DNA of 64,000 nucleotides from Aliarcobacter skirrowii CCUG 10374 (GTDB lineage Bacteria; Campylobacterota; Campylobacteria; Campylobacterales; Arcobacteraceae): assembly GCF_003544835.1 (NCBI RefSeq), contig NZ_CP032099.1, positions 1,054,001-1,118,000 of the forward strand. Reading direction: 5' to 3'. The position numbers were made by a program, and so were the translations under genes. Every line of letters starts with the position of its first letter. The stretch's first letter is position 1. A model generated the notes under the pieces. The model worked only from the letters and a program-made list of their open reading frames with translations, made no database searches and had not been told where the DNA came from. This document shows, one piece after another, positions 1 to 7,563 of this stretch.

Positions 1-141
1 TGCCTCTTTACACAAAACTGCTACAACAGCTGAGTCTAAACCACCTGAAAGTCCTACAACAACTCTTTTTAAACCAGTTTTGTGAATCTCTTCTTTTAAA
101 AAGTTTATTAATTTTTGCTTAATATTTTCATATTTATTCAT
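1..141 (-). CDS. nadE: NH3-dependent NAD+ synthetase, N-terminal part (cut by window edge)
   Basis: Only the first 47 codons are inside the window; the gene reads off the left edge. The visible protein starts MNKYENIKQKL and contains VVVGLSGGLDSAVVAV (about residues 27-42). This is the SGGxDS loop that binds ATP pyrophosphate in N-type ATP pyrophosphatases, placed as it is in NadE, which amidates deaminated NAD+ in the last step of NAD synthesis. The ATG is the first in frame. Other N-type PPases (GuaA, TilS, QueC) carry the same loop, but the N-terminal helix followed by KTGLKRVVVGLSGG fits NadE best. Confidence 0.82.
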   Translation of the reverse strand, partial: MNKYENIKQKLINFLKEEIHKTGLKRVVVGLSGGLDSAVVAVLCKEA

Positions 142-161
142 TTTTAAACCTCAATTTAAGA

Positions 162-383
162 TTATATATCATCTTTCTTTGTTTTTTGATAAATCTCATC
201 TAAATAGCTCTGATTTCCATTTTGTTGCTCAACTTTTTTATCAATTAATCTAAAAATTATATCTTTTAACTCATCTTCACTAAAATAGTTTAAATAGTTA
301 GGATTTATTTGAATAGTATCATCATCTGAACTTTTTAAAAGCTCTTTTATCTCATTTATTAACTCTTCTTTTATATCTATCAA
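162..383 (-). CDS. small acidic hypothetical protein (73 aa)
   Basis: I do not recognise this protein. It is 73 residues long, predicted soluble, charged and mostly helical, with no cysteine and no signal peptide. The start is a TTG three bases after the stop of the upstream 2Fe-2S gene. There is no internal Met, and the AAGAG just upstream could serve as the ribosome site. The tight spacing with the upstream Fe-S gene and the following nadE suggests one transcript. A real gene is likely from coding-like composition and operon packing, but no function can be given. Confidence 0.6.
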   Translation of the reverse strand: MIDIKEELINEIKELLKSSDDDTIQINPNYLNYFSEDELKDIIFRLIDKKVEQQNGNQSYLDEIYQKTKKDDI

Positions 384-386
384 CTC

Positions 387-617
387 TTACTCTTTGTTAA
401 ACTTTTTTAAAATCTCATCCAAATATAGCTCCATTTTTTGCTCACCTATATCACACTCACTACTTTTACAACAGCCACATGAACTTCCAGCATCTGTTAA
501 ATCTTCTAAATCTTCAAGTGTTTTAGCACCTTTTTCCTTTATTGCATATATTAATTCGCCAAGACTTACCTGCTTACAATCACAAACAATAAATGAGTGA
601 GGAAATTTTTTTGCCAT
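387..617 (-). CDS. BFD-like [2Fe-2S]-binding protein
   Basis: A 76-residue protein with four cysteines arranged as VCDCKQVS near residue 12 and a CGCCKSSEC cluster near residue 47. This is the CxC...CxxC pattern of the bacterioferritin-associated ferredoxin (BFD) fold that binds a [2Fe-2S] cluster, also found as a module in NifU and nitrite reductases. There is no signal peptide, so it should act in the cytoplasm as an electron or Fe-S carrier. Its ATG overlaps the stop of the upstream DnaJ-like gene by one base (TAATG), so the two are probably translationally coupled. The partner is unknown. Confidence 0.75.
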   Translation of the reverse strand: MAKKFPHSFIVCDCKQVSLGELIYAIKEKGAKTLEDLEDLTDAGSSCGCCKSSECDIGEQKMELYLDEILKKFNKE

Positions 618-1372
618 TAAATACCTCTTTGTTTTTTAATAATTTCATAAGCTTCATTTATCTCTTGCAGTTTTTTTGTAGCTTCATCTATAATATTTTG
701 TGATGCACCCTGCCCTGTAATAATATCTGGATGATATTTTTTTACTAAATTTCTGTAATTTTTCTTTAAAGTTGAATCATCATCATTTGGATTTGATTTT
801 AAAATCTCATAAGCTTTTTCTAGTGATAGTGCTTTTTCATTTGCTCTATTTTTATAAAAATTCTCAAAATTTGATATTAAATTAAAATAATCTTTTGAAT
901 CTATTTTTAAAGCCTGAGCAATATCTTCAGTTATCTCTTGCTCTTGTTTTGAAAAATCACCATCTATAAATGCAAGATTTAACATATATTCAAGATATTT
1001 AACTCTTTTATTATAGTCATGTTTTGTAAGAGTAAATAATCTATTACAAATAGTTATTAAATTTTGAAAATTATCTTTTTCACTATCATAAAGCTTTTTT
1101 AAGCCATCTCTTACCTCTTGTGAATTTTCAAAATGAGTTGAAATATCAGTAAATGTATGTTTTAAAATCTCAGCTTCAAGCTCACCTACTTTTCCATCTG
1201 CTTTTGCAACTTTTGCCATAAGTGCAACTAAAAGACCAGCTTCATGATTTAATAAATCACCTCTAAAAATCTCTTTTTGATTTAAATTTATATTTTTAAA
1301 CTCTTCAGTTTTATAATTTTTTCCAATAATAAATAAAATTGCAATAACAACTGCTAAAACTATTAATTCCAT
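617..1372 (-). CDS. membrane-anchored TerB/DnaJ-domain protein (DjlA-like)
   Basis: A 251-residue protein with one N-terminal membrane segment (about residues 3-17). It has a middle helical region containing KADGKVGELEAEIL and a second FIDGDFSKQEQE motif, typical of TerB-like domains, and a C-terminal J domain (about residues 183-251) with the HPD signature in KKYHPDIITGQ. This architecture is that of DjlA-type DnaJ-like co-chaperones, which stimulate DnaK from the inner membrane. It is the first gene of the minus-strand group that runs through the Fe-S protein towards nadE. Its client is not predictable from sequence. Confidence 0.78.
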   Translation of the reverse strand: MELIVLAVVIAILFIIGKNYKTEEFKNINLNQKEIFRGDLLNHEAGLLVALMAKVAKADGKVGELEAEILKHTFTDISTHFENSQEVRDGLKKLYDSEKDNFQNLITICNRLFTLTKHDYNKRVKYLEYMLNLAFIDGDFSKQEQEITEDIAQALKIDSKDYFNLISNFENFYKNRANEKALSLEKAYEILKSNPNDDDSTLKKNYRNLVKKYHPDIITGQGASQNIIDEATKKLQEINEAYEIIKKQRGI

Positions 1373-1483
1373 TATCTTCCTATTTATTTAAATTTTGGGA
1401 TAAATTTTATCAAAATTACTCTAAGAATTTATAATAGCAATAAAGATGCTCTTTTAAATTAATTATTATTTTTGCTCAAATTA

Positions 1484-1491
1484 GATAAAAT
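1484..1491 (+). promoter_or_regulatory. possible -10 box upstream of tatB
   Basis: GATAAAAT lies about 30 bases ahead of the tatB start in the 149-base divergent gap between the DnaJ-like gene and tatB. It resembles the AT-rich extended -10 elements of Campylobacterota vegetative promoters, which often lack a -35 box. In such AT-rich DNA this is only suggestive. Confidence 0.3.
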
Positions 1492-1521
1492 CCATACCTT
1501 ATAAAATTTATGGAGCAAAAT

Positions 1522-1899
1522 ATGTTTGGATTAGGAATGACAGAGATTCTTTTAATTGCAATAATTGCAATTATTGTATTAGGTCCTGATAAATTGCCAG
1601 AAGCTATGATTAAAATTGCAAGAATGTTTAATAGCGTAAAAAAAGGTATTAGTGATGCAAAAACAACTTTAGACAATGAATTAAATATATCAGAATTAAA
1701 AGCTGAAGCAAATAAATTTAAAGCTCAAATTGAAGATACAAAAAGCTCTTTAATGGTTGAATCAAAGCTTGATTTAGGTCTTGATGAGATTTTAAATGAT
1801 GATTTTGAGACTACAAAAAAGAATCAAGTTGAGACAAAAAAAGATGATAGCCTTCAAAAAAAAGAGATTGATAAAAATATAAAAGAGGATAGTAAATAA
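1522..1899 (+). CDS. tatB: Sec-independent protein translocase subunit TatB
   Basis: A protein of about 125 residues with an N-terminal membrane helix (EILLIAIIAIIVLGPDKLPE) followed by an amphipathic helix and a long charged, coiled-coil-like tail. This is the TatA/TatB layout; the LGPDKLPEA motif and the length favour TatB, which with TatC forms the twin-arginine signal receptor. An ATG at 1510 is also in frame, but GGAG at 1512-1515 lies six bases before the ATG at 1522, so I choose the latter (MFGLGMTEIL). The stop overlaps the tatC start (TAATG). A Tat substrate, sorA, is encoded 2.7 kb downstream. Confidence 0.88.
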   Translation: MFGLGMTEILLIAIIAIIVLGPDKLPEAMIKIARMFNSVKKGISDAKTTLDNELNISELKAEANKFKAQIEDTKSSLMVESKLDLGLDEILNDDFETTKKNQVETKKDDSLQKKEIDKNIKEDSK

Positions 1900-2630
1900 T
1901 GTTTGAAGATTTAAAACCACATATTGCGGATTTAAGAAAAAGATTAACTATATCTGCTATTAGCGTTATTGCTATGTTTTTTGTATGTTTTGCTTTTTAT
2001 GAACCTATTTTAGAGTGGATGATGGTTCCTGTAAAAGATGCACTTCCAACTGGAACTTCTATGATTGCTGTTGAGATTCAAGAGACATTTTTCACAGCTA
2101 TGAAGGTTGCATTTTTTGGTGGATTTATAATATCTCTTCCTGTTATTTTTTGGCAATTATGGCTCTTTTTAGCTCCTGGATTATATGACCATGAGAAAAA
2201 ACTTGTTATTCCTTTTGTATTTTTTGCAACTTTAATGTTTTTAATAGGTGCATCTTTTGCTTACTATATTGTTGTTCCTATTGGTTTTGATTTTTTAATT
2301 GCATTTGGTTCTAATGTTGTTAATGTATTACCAAGTATTGGTAAATATGTTGGATTTTTTACAAAACTTATGATTGGTTTTGGAGTTGCTTTTGAACTAC
2401 CTGTTATCACATTCTTCCTTGCAAAAATTGGAGTTGTTGATGATAGAATGTTAAAAGACTTCTTTAGATATGCAGTTGTTCTAATATTTATCTTAGCAGC
2501 TATTTTAACTCCACCTGATGTTATAAGTCAAGTTTTAATGGCACTTCCTTTAATACTTTTATACTTAGTTTCAATTTACATAGCAAAAGTATTTAATCCA
2601 GCAAGTAAAGATGAAGAGGAAGAGGAGTAG
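1899..2630 (+). CDS. tatC: Sec-independent protein translocase subunit TatC
   Basis: A 243-residue polytopic membrane protein starting MFEDLKPHIADLRKRL, the conserved cytoplasmic N-terminus of TatC that recognises twin-arginine signals. About six membrane helices follow, with the conserved FFGGFIISLPVIFWQLW and FELPV segments and a charged acidic C-terminus (KDEEEEE). Length is normal for the family. It overlaps tatB by one base and is followed by queA after one base, so tatB-tatC-queA and the exonuclease gene probably form one operon. It exports folded cofactor proteins such as the sulfite oxidase encoded nearby. Confidence 0.95.
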   Translation: MFEDLKPHIADLRKRLTISAISVIAMFFVCFAFYEPILEWMMVPVKDALPTGTSMIAVEIQETFFTAMKVAFFGGFIISLPVIFWQLWLFLAPGLYDHEKKLVIPFVFFATLMFLIGASFAYYIVVPIGFDFLIAFGSNVVNVLPSIGKYVGFFTKLMIGFGVAFELPVITFFLAKIGVVDDRMLKDFFRYAVVLIFILAAILTPPDVISQVLMALPLILLYLVSIYIAKVFNPASKDEEEEE

Positions 2631-2631
2631 T

Positions 2632-3654
2632 TTGAGCGATTTTTTAAAAACTTCAAGCTATGACTTTACTCTTCCTCAAGAGCTAATAGCTACAACTCCA
2701 GCAATTCCTGCTGATAGTGCAAAACTTTTAGTTTATAATAGAGCAAACAATACTATAACTCACACAATTTTTAAAAATATTTTAGATTTTTTACCACAAG
2801 ATTTGACAATATTTTTAAATGATACAAAAGTTATAAAAGCTAGAGTTTTTGGTAAAAAAGAGACAGGTGCTAACATAGAACTTCTATTAAATAAACCACT
2901 TTTTATGGATAGATTTTTAGTTTTGATAAAAGGAAAAGTTAAAATTGGAGCAACATTAACTTTTGATGAAAAGCTAAAAGCAAAAGTATTAGAACTAAAT
3001 GAAGATGGAACTAGAGTTGTAGAGTTTTATTTAGATAATAAAAAATTAGATTTTACCTCTTTGATTGAAATTTTAAATAAAATTGGGCATATCCCACTTC
3101 CCCCCTATATGAATAGAGAAGATAATAAAGATGATGAAAAAAATTATCAAACACTTTTTGCAAAAAATTATGGAGCAGTAGCAGCTCCTACAGCTTCTCT
3201 TCATTTTACAAGTGAACTTTTAGAAGAACTAGAAAAAAAATATGGTCTAAACTATCTTACACTTCATGTGGGAGCTGGTACATTTAAACCAGTTGATGTT
3301 GAAGATATTTTATCTCACCCAATGCACAGTGAATATTTTGAGATAAGCATTGATTGTAAAACAAAAATAGATAAAGCAAAAAATATCTTAGCAGTTGGTA
3401 CAACTGTTACAAGAACTTTAGAGTTTTATGCAAGAAAAAATATGATTTGTGGAGAGTGTGATCTTTTTTTAAATCCAAGTAATAAACCAATTATTGTAAA
3501 TCATCTTCTTACAAACTTTCATCTTCCAAAATCAACTTTGATTATGTTGGTTGCTTCATTTATTGGTTTAGAAAAAACTTTAGAAATATATAATGAAGCT
3601 ATAAAAAACAACTATAGATTTTACTCTTATGGCGATGCCATGCTAATAATTTAA
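2632..3654 (+). CDS. queA: S-adenosylmethionine:tRNA ribosyltransferase-isomerase QueA
   Basis: A protein of about 340 residues that transfers and isomerises the ribose of SAM onto 7-aminomethyl-7-deazaguanine in tRNA to make epoxyqueuosine. Family hallmarks are SYDFTLPQELIATTPA at the N-terminus, NDTKVIKAR, GAVAAPTASLHFT and the C-terminal TNFHLPKSTLIMLVASF. An in-frame ATG at 2611 lies inside tatC; I prefer the TTG at 2632, one base after the tatC stop with AGGAG at 2623-2627. That gives MSDFLKTSSYDFTLP, the expected N-terminus. It is the third gene of the tat operon. Confidence 0.93.
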   Translation: MSDFLKTSSYDFTLPQELIATTPAIPADSAKLLVYNRANNTITHTIFKNILDFLPQDLTIFLNDTKVIKARVFGKKETGANIELLLNKPLFMDRFLVLIKGKVKIGATLTFDEKLKAKVLELNEDGTRVVEFYLDNKKLDFTSLIEILNKIGHIPLPPYMNREDNKDDEKNYQTLFAKNYGAVAAPTASLHFTSELLEELEKKYGLNYLTLHVGAGTFKPVDVEDILSHPMHSEYFEISIDCKTKIDKAKNILAVGTTVTRTLEFYARKNMICGECDLFLNPSNKPIIVNHLLTNFHLPKSTLIMLVASFIGLEKTLEIYNEAIKNNYRFYSYGDAMLII

Positions 3655-3663
3655 GGATAAATT

Positions 3664-4404
3664 TTGATACATTACATTTTATTTGATACAGAAACAACAG
3701 GTACAGCACAAGAGGATAGAGTTATTCAATTTGGAAGTATGATTTTAAATCAAAAAGGTGATTTAGAAGTTTTTGATGAGTTATGTTTTAGTGATATACC
3801 CATAAAACTTGAAGCTATGGAAGTTCATAATATAACTACTGATATGATAAAAGATAAACCAAGGGCTTGTGAAACAAAATTTTATCAAAGATTGGCTGAG
3901 CTAAATAGTAGTGAAAACTATCTAATAGCACACAATATAAATTTTGATTTACAGATGTTAGAAAAAGAGGGATTTAAAAACAAACTTCAACTAATTGATA
4001 CTTTAAGATGTGCAAGACATATATATCCTAAACTACCTTATCATAGACTTCAATATTTAAGATATGCACTTGAACTTTATAAAAATGAAGATGAAGAGGC
4101 AAAAAAACTAAATATAGTTATAAAAGCTCACGATGCCATAGGAGATGTACTTGTGATGAAGCTATTTTTATCAAAACTTGTTGCAAAAATAAAAGATGAA
4201 TTTCCAAGTATAAATCCTATGAAAAAACTGGTTGAATTAACACTTACTCCAGTATTTATAAAAACTTTTAAATTTGGAAAATATAAGGGTGAAAATATCG
4301 AAGATGTTGCAAAAAAAGATCCAAACTATTTAAACTGGATGAGAAACAATATGGAGCTTGATGAAGATATGCAATATACTTTAGATAAAGTTCTAGAAAA
4401 ATAG
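3664..4404 (+). CDS. DEDDh 3'-5' exonuclease (DnaQ-like) with DUF3820-like tail
   Basis: A 246-residue protein opening with YILFDTETTG, exonuclease motif I of the DnaQ/RNase T superfamily, followed by IAHNINFDLQML (motif II) and a KAHDAIGDVLV segment supplying the His/Asp of a DEDDh active site. The C-terminus FGKYKGENIEDVAKKDPNYL resembles the short DUF3820 module found behind similar nucleases. It should be a proofreading- or repair-type DNA exonuclease in the cytoplasm. The start is a TTG with AAGGA six bases upstream. It sits nine bases after queA. Whether it is the main Pol III epsilon subunit cannot be told; the extra tail argues for an accessory exonuclease. Confidence 0.85.
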   Translation: MIHYILFDTETTGTAQEDRVIQFGSMILNQKGDLEVFDELCFSDIPIKLEAMEVHNITTDMIKDKPRACETKFYQRLAELNSSENYLIAHNINFDLQMLEKEGFKNKLQLIDTLRCARHIYPKLPYHRLQYLRYALELYKNEDEEAKKLNIVIKAHDAIGDVLVMKLFLSKLVAKIKDEFPSINPMKKLVELTLTPVFIKTFKFGKYKGENIEDVAKKDPNYLNWMRNNMELDEDMQYTLDKVLEK

Positions 4405-4573
4405 TTAAGATAGATTATTATGTATAAAAAATGTAAACAAAAGTAACTATTCTTATTTTTTTAACTTAATTTTAGCTTGTAAACTTAATTTTTATCAATT
4501 ATTCCTATTTTCTTAATATAATTATTAATTAGGATTTATCTTAATACCATAATAAAAACTAAGGAGATAGTTT

Positions 4574-5899
4574 ATGAGTAATAAAAAAGTTAAGACTATT
4601 GGAATTCATGAGGCTTATGCAAATGATCCAATAAAAGCTGATTTAGATATCTTTGGAAGAGAGGCTAATCCAACAACAAGAAGAGGATTTTTGAAAAAGA
4701 GTTCACTTTTGGCAATGGCTGCTGTTGTTGGATCAAATATTCCATACGCACAAAATATGCCAAGTGGATTAATTCCAGCAGCACTAGCAAACTCTGATTT
4801 ACCATTTTCAATTCCTGGTAAAGAGGGTTTAATTTACTTAAATGATAGACCAATAAATGCTGAAACACCACCTCATTTATTAAATGATGAGTTTACACCT
4901 GATAAACATTTCTTTATTAGAAACAATGGTACACCACCAGCTATGCAAGATATTGATGTGAAAAATTGGACTTTGGAAATATCAGGGGAGAGTTGTAAAA
5001 ATCCTACAACATTTACTATTGATGAGTTAAAAAGTAAATTCAAACACTACACTTATGCATTAACACTAGAGTGTGGAGGAAATGGAAGAGCTGAGTTTAA
5101 TCCACCTACAAAAGGAAATCAATGGGAGCTTGGAGCTATTGGTTGTGGAAGATGGACAGGAGTTAGATTAAAAGATGTTTTAGAGTCTTGTGGAATTAAA
5201 AAAGATGCCGTTTATATTGGATATTACGGGAAAGACACTCACTTAAGTGGAGATCCTACTAAAGTTTCAATAAGTAGAGGAGTTCCGATTGAAAAAGCTT
5301 TAGAAAATGAAGTTTTAATAGCTTGGGCTTATGAAGGAAATGATATTCCTCATCAAAATGGTTATCCTTTAAGACTTGTAATTGGTGGATGGCCAGCTTC
5401 TGTTTCTGGAAAATGGTTAAGCAAAATTGTAGTTAGAAATAAAGTTCATGATGGTGAAAAAATGATGGGACAATCATATAGAATGCCTTGTGAACCTGTT
5501 GCTCCAGGAGCAAATGTACCAAATGAAAATATGTGTATAATTGAATCTATGCCTGTAAAATCACTAATCACATTCCCAAAATCAGGTATTACTCACTCTT
5601 TAAATGATAAATTAAAGCTAAATGGAAAAGCATGGGCTGGAGATTTAAAAGTTAAAGATATGTATGTTTCAATAGATTTTGGTGCAACTTGGGAAAAAGC
5701 AAAAATTAATAAACCACTAAATAAAACTGCGTGGCAAACTTGGGAAGCAAGTGTTAAATTCCCACAAAAAGGATACTATGAAGTTTGGGCAAGGGCAACT
5801 GATAGTAGTGGAAAAATGCAGCCAGTTATTATTCCAGGGTGGAATCCAAGAGGTTATTTAAACAACGCTTGTCACAGAATCGCTGTTCAAGTTGTATAA
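4574..5899 (+). CDS. sorA: periplasmic molybdenum sulfite oxidase (SorA-like)
   Basis: A 441-residue protein of the sulfite oxidase family with a twin-arginine signal (TTRRGFLKKSS, Arg36-Arg37), so it should be folded in the cytoplasm and exported by Tat. The Mo-pterin ligand cysteine is Cys167 in TLECGGNGR. Further family motifs are PHQNGYPLRL and GWPASVSGKW, and a C-terminal dimerisation domain contains DFGATWEKA. It oxidises sulfite to sulfate and passes electrons to the monohaem cytochrome encoded 12 bases downstream, as in the Campylobacter jejuni pair Cj0005c/Cj0004c. A strong AAGGAG site precedes the ATG. It has its own 169-base upstream region. Confidence 0.92.
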   Translation: MSNKKVKTIGIHEAYANDPIKADLDIFGREANPTTRRGFLKKSSLLAMAAVVGSNIPYAQNMPSGLIPAALANSDLPFSIPGKEGLIYLNDRPINAETPPHLLNDEFTPDKHFFIRNNGTPPAMQDIDVKNWTLEISGESCKNPTTFTIDELKSKFKHYTYALTLECGGNGRAEFNPPTKGNQWELGAIGCGRWTGVRLKDVLESCGIKKDAVYIGYYGKDTHLSGDPTKVSISRGVPIEKALENEVLIAWAYEGNDIPHQNGYPLRLVIGGWPASVSGKWLSKIVVRNKVHDGEKMMGQSYRMPCEPVAPGANVPNENMCIIESMPVKSLITFPKSGITHSLNDKLKLNGKAWAGDLKVKDMYVSIDFGATWEKAKINKPLNKTAWQTWEASVKFPQKGYYEVWARATDSSGKMQPVIIPGWNPRGYLNNACHRIAVQVV

Positions 5900-5911
5900 A
5901 AGGAGTTATTT

Positions 5912-6241
5912 ATGAAAAAAGGATTATTCCTTATTTTTGCATCATCACTTCTTTTCCTTCAAGCTCAAAAAGTTGATAGCGAATCTGGATTGATTATTGC
6001 AAAAGGTTTTGAAACCGTAAAAGCAAACTGTACTGTTTGTCATAGTGCAAAATTTATTACTACACAAAAAGGTGATAGAGATACTTGGAAAGCTATGATT
6101 GTTTGGATGCAAAAAACTCAAGGTTTATGGCAATTTACGCCTCAAATAGAGGATGAGATATTAACTTATCTTGAGACAAACTATCCTCCAGGAAAAGCTT
6201 CAAGAAGAGCAAACCTAAAATTAAAAGATATGCCAAATTAG
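5912..6241 (+). CDS. sorB: monohaem cytochrome c subunit of sulfite dehydrogenase (SorB-like)
   Basis: A 109-residue exported protein with an N-terminal signal peptide (MKKGLFLIFASSLLFLQAQ) and one haem-binding motif, CTVCH, at residues 40-44. The KAMIVWMQKTQGLW region supplies the distal part of a small class I-like cytochrome with a Met ligand. It follows sorA by 12 bases with its own GGAG site. The established counterpart is Cj0004c, which takes electrons from the molybdenum subunit and feeds the respiratory cytochrome c pool. The gene ends at a strong hairpin. Confidence 0.9.
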   Translation: MKKGLFLIFASSLLFLQAQKVDSESGLIIAKGFETVKANCTVCHSAKFITTQKGDRDTWKAMIVWMQKTQGLWQFTPQIEDEILTYLETNYPPGKASRRANLKLKDMPN

Positions 6242-6243
6242 CA

Positions 6244-6271
6244 ATAAGTGGGTTTAAATATACCCACTTAT
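6244..6271. terminator. hairpin between convergent sorB and comEC
   Basis: ATAAGTGGGT at 6244-6253 and ACCCACTTAT at 6262-6271 form a perfect 10-bp stem with an 8-base loop. It is one of the most G+C-rich stems in the intergenic DNA here and lies between two convergent genes; the comEC stop codon is in the loop. There is no long T tract on either side, so it is a hairpin that may act as a bidirectional terminator. Confidence 0.6.
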
Positions 6272-7495
6272 ATATAAATAAAAGTTAAATCCTATCATCA
6301 AAATATTTAATATAAAAAAAGATTTTTTACTCCAAATTGAAAAAAATGAAAATAAAATATATAAAATAAAAAAATATAAAGGTGTAAAAACTTCATAAAC
6401 ATAGATTTTATTTTCTAAAAAAATTTTTAAATAATTATCAAAATAGGAAGATATATTAAAAATATGTGCAACTATTTCAAGTGGATAAAATATTGTAAAA
6501 AATATAGTAATAGGTATTGAGTAAAACTGTTCAATAGCTGTTTGAGGGAAAAAATAGTGAACAATTGGATTAAAAATTAAAAACATCCAAATATTAAAAA
6601 ATATATAAAGTAAAATTTTATTTCCATTCTTAAAATATTGAATAAACAAATAGATATAAAAAACTGCAAAAATAGAGAACCAAAATCCAATATTAAAAAT
6701 ATATTGTGGAAAAAGTGCAATAACTATCAAAAAAGTATAAAAAAGTGTTATATATGAGATTACTTTTATATTACTTCTTAAAAGATAAAGCCCTAGACTA
6801 AAAAGTACAAATGCTCTTAAAAGCGATGGAACAATATCTGTTAAAATAAGATAATAGAACATTATAAATATTGTAATTAATAAAATATCATATCTTCTAT
6901 TTCTATATGAAAAAAATCTATCTTGTAAAAATTTATAAGGATAGTACAAAATCCAATAAATAACAAAAGATAAAACTGCTAAATGAAAACCTGAAAGTGC
7001 TACAACATGAGCTATTCCATAAGCTGTTATTACATCTCTAAGCTCTTTTGAAACTGGAACTGCTAAAAACAGAGCTTCAAAGAGCTCAATAATCATAGCA
7101 TCCTCATGATTATTTTTAATATTTTCTAAAATTTTATCTTTAAATTCATATCTTTTTTCACCTCTATCAAAGTATAAAACTTTTGTAAAAAAACCTTTTA
7201 AATAATCAAAAAAAGAGATATTTCTAGTATCAATTACAACATTTATTAAATCTAATTTTTCAAAGTTATTATCTTTTGAAAAAGAGGCAAAAAATTCAAA
7301 GCCATCGCCTTTTAGCTTTATAACATCAAATTTTTCTTTTGGGTAGATATTTAAGACTTCGGCTTTTGTTTCAAAAATATACTCTTTTTTTAACTCTTTA
7401 TACGACAAATAGTTAAATAAAATATTTATCATAAAAACAAAAAGTAGAAAAAGAGTAAAAAATATACTATTTTTTGATACTTGTAAATCTTGCAT
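6254..7495 (-). CDS. comEC: ComEC/Rec2-family DNA uptake channel (short form)
   Basis: A 413-residue inner-membrane protein with many hydrophobic helices and the Competence-domain signature AHVVALSGFHLAVLSFV. It should be the channel carrying single-stranded DNA into the cytoplasm during natural transformation. Enteric and Bacillus ComEC are about 750 residues and end in a metallo-beta-lactamase-like domain; that part is absent here, as is usual in Campylobacter and Helicobacter. It follows the TPR-protein gene by 68 bases. A functional uptake channel is relevant to the insertion-duplications seen in the polysaccharide locus. Confidence 0.85.
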   Translation of the reverse strand: MQDLQVSKNSIFFTLFLLFVFMINILFNYLSYKELKKEYIFETKAEVLNIYPKEKFDVIKLKGDGFEFFASFSKDNNFEKLDLINVVIDTRNISFFDYLKGFFTKVLYFDRGEKRYEFKDKILENIKNNHEDAMIIELFEALFLAVPVSKELRDVITAYGIAHVVALSGFHLAVLSFVIYWILYYPYKFLQDRFFSYRNRRYDILLITIFIMFYYLILTDIVPSLLRAFVLFSLGLYLLRSNIKVISYITLFYTFLIVIALFPQYIFNIGFWFSIFAVFYIYLFIQYFKNGNKILLYIFFNIWMFLIFNPIVHYFFPQTAIEQFYSIPITIFFTIFYPLEIVAHIFNISSYFDNYLKIFLENKIYVYEVFTPLYFFILYILFSFFSIWSKKSFFILNILMIGFNFYLYISGYI

Positions 7496-7563
7496 AAGTT
7501 AAATTATACAAGATTTTAAAAGATTATTACTAATTTTTGTATATATATTTAAAAAGTAACATT

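Noticed and set aside
1476-1676. Open frame antisense to tatB
   Set aside because: It lies opposite the conserved TatB helix, has no ribosome site and merely mirrors a low-complexity AT-rich coding region.
4405-4573. Riboswitch or other structured leader ahead of sorA
   Set aside because: The 169 bases are extremely AT-rich with no stable stem or conserved block. A promoter is presumably there, but I could not pick it out with confidence.
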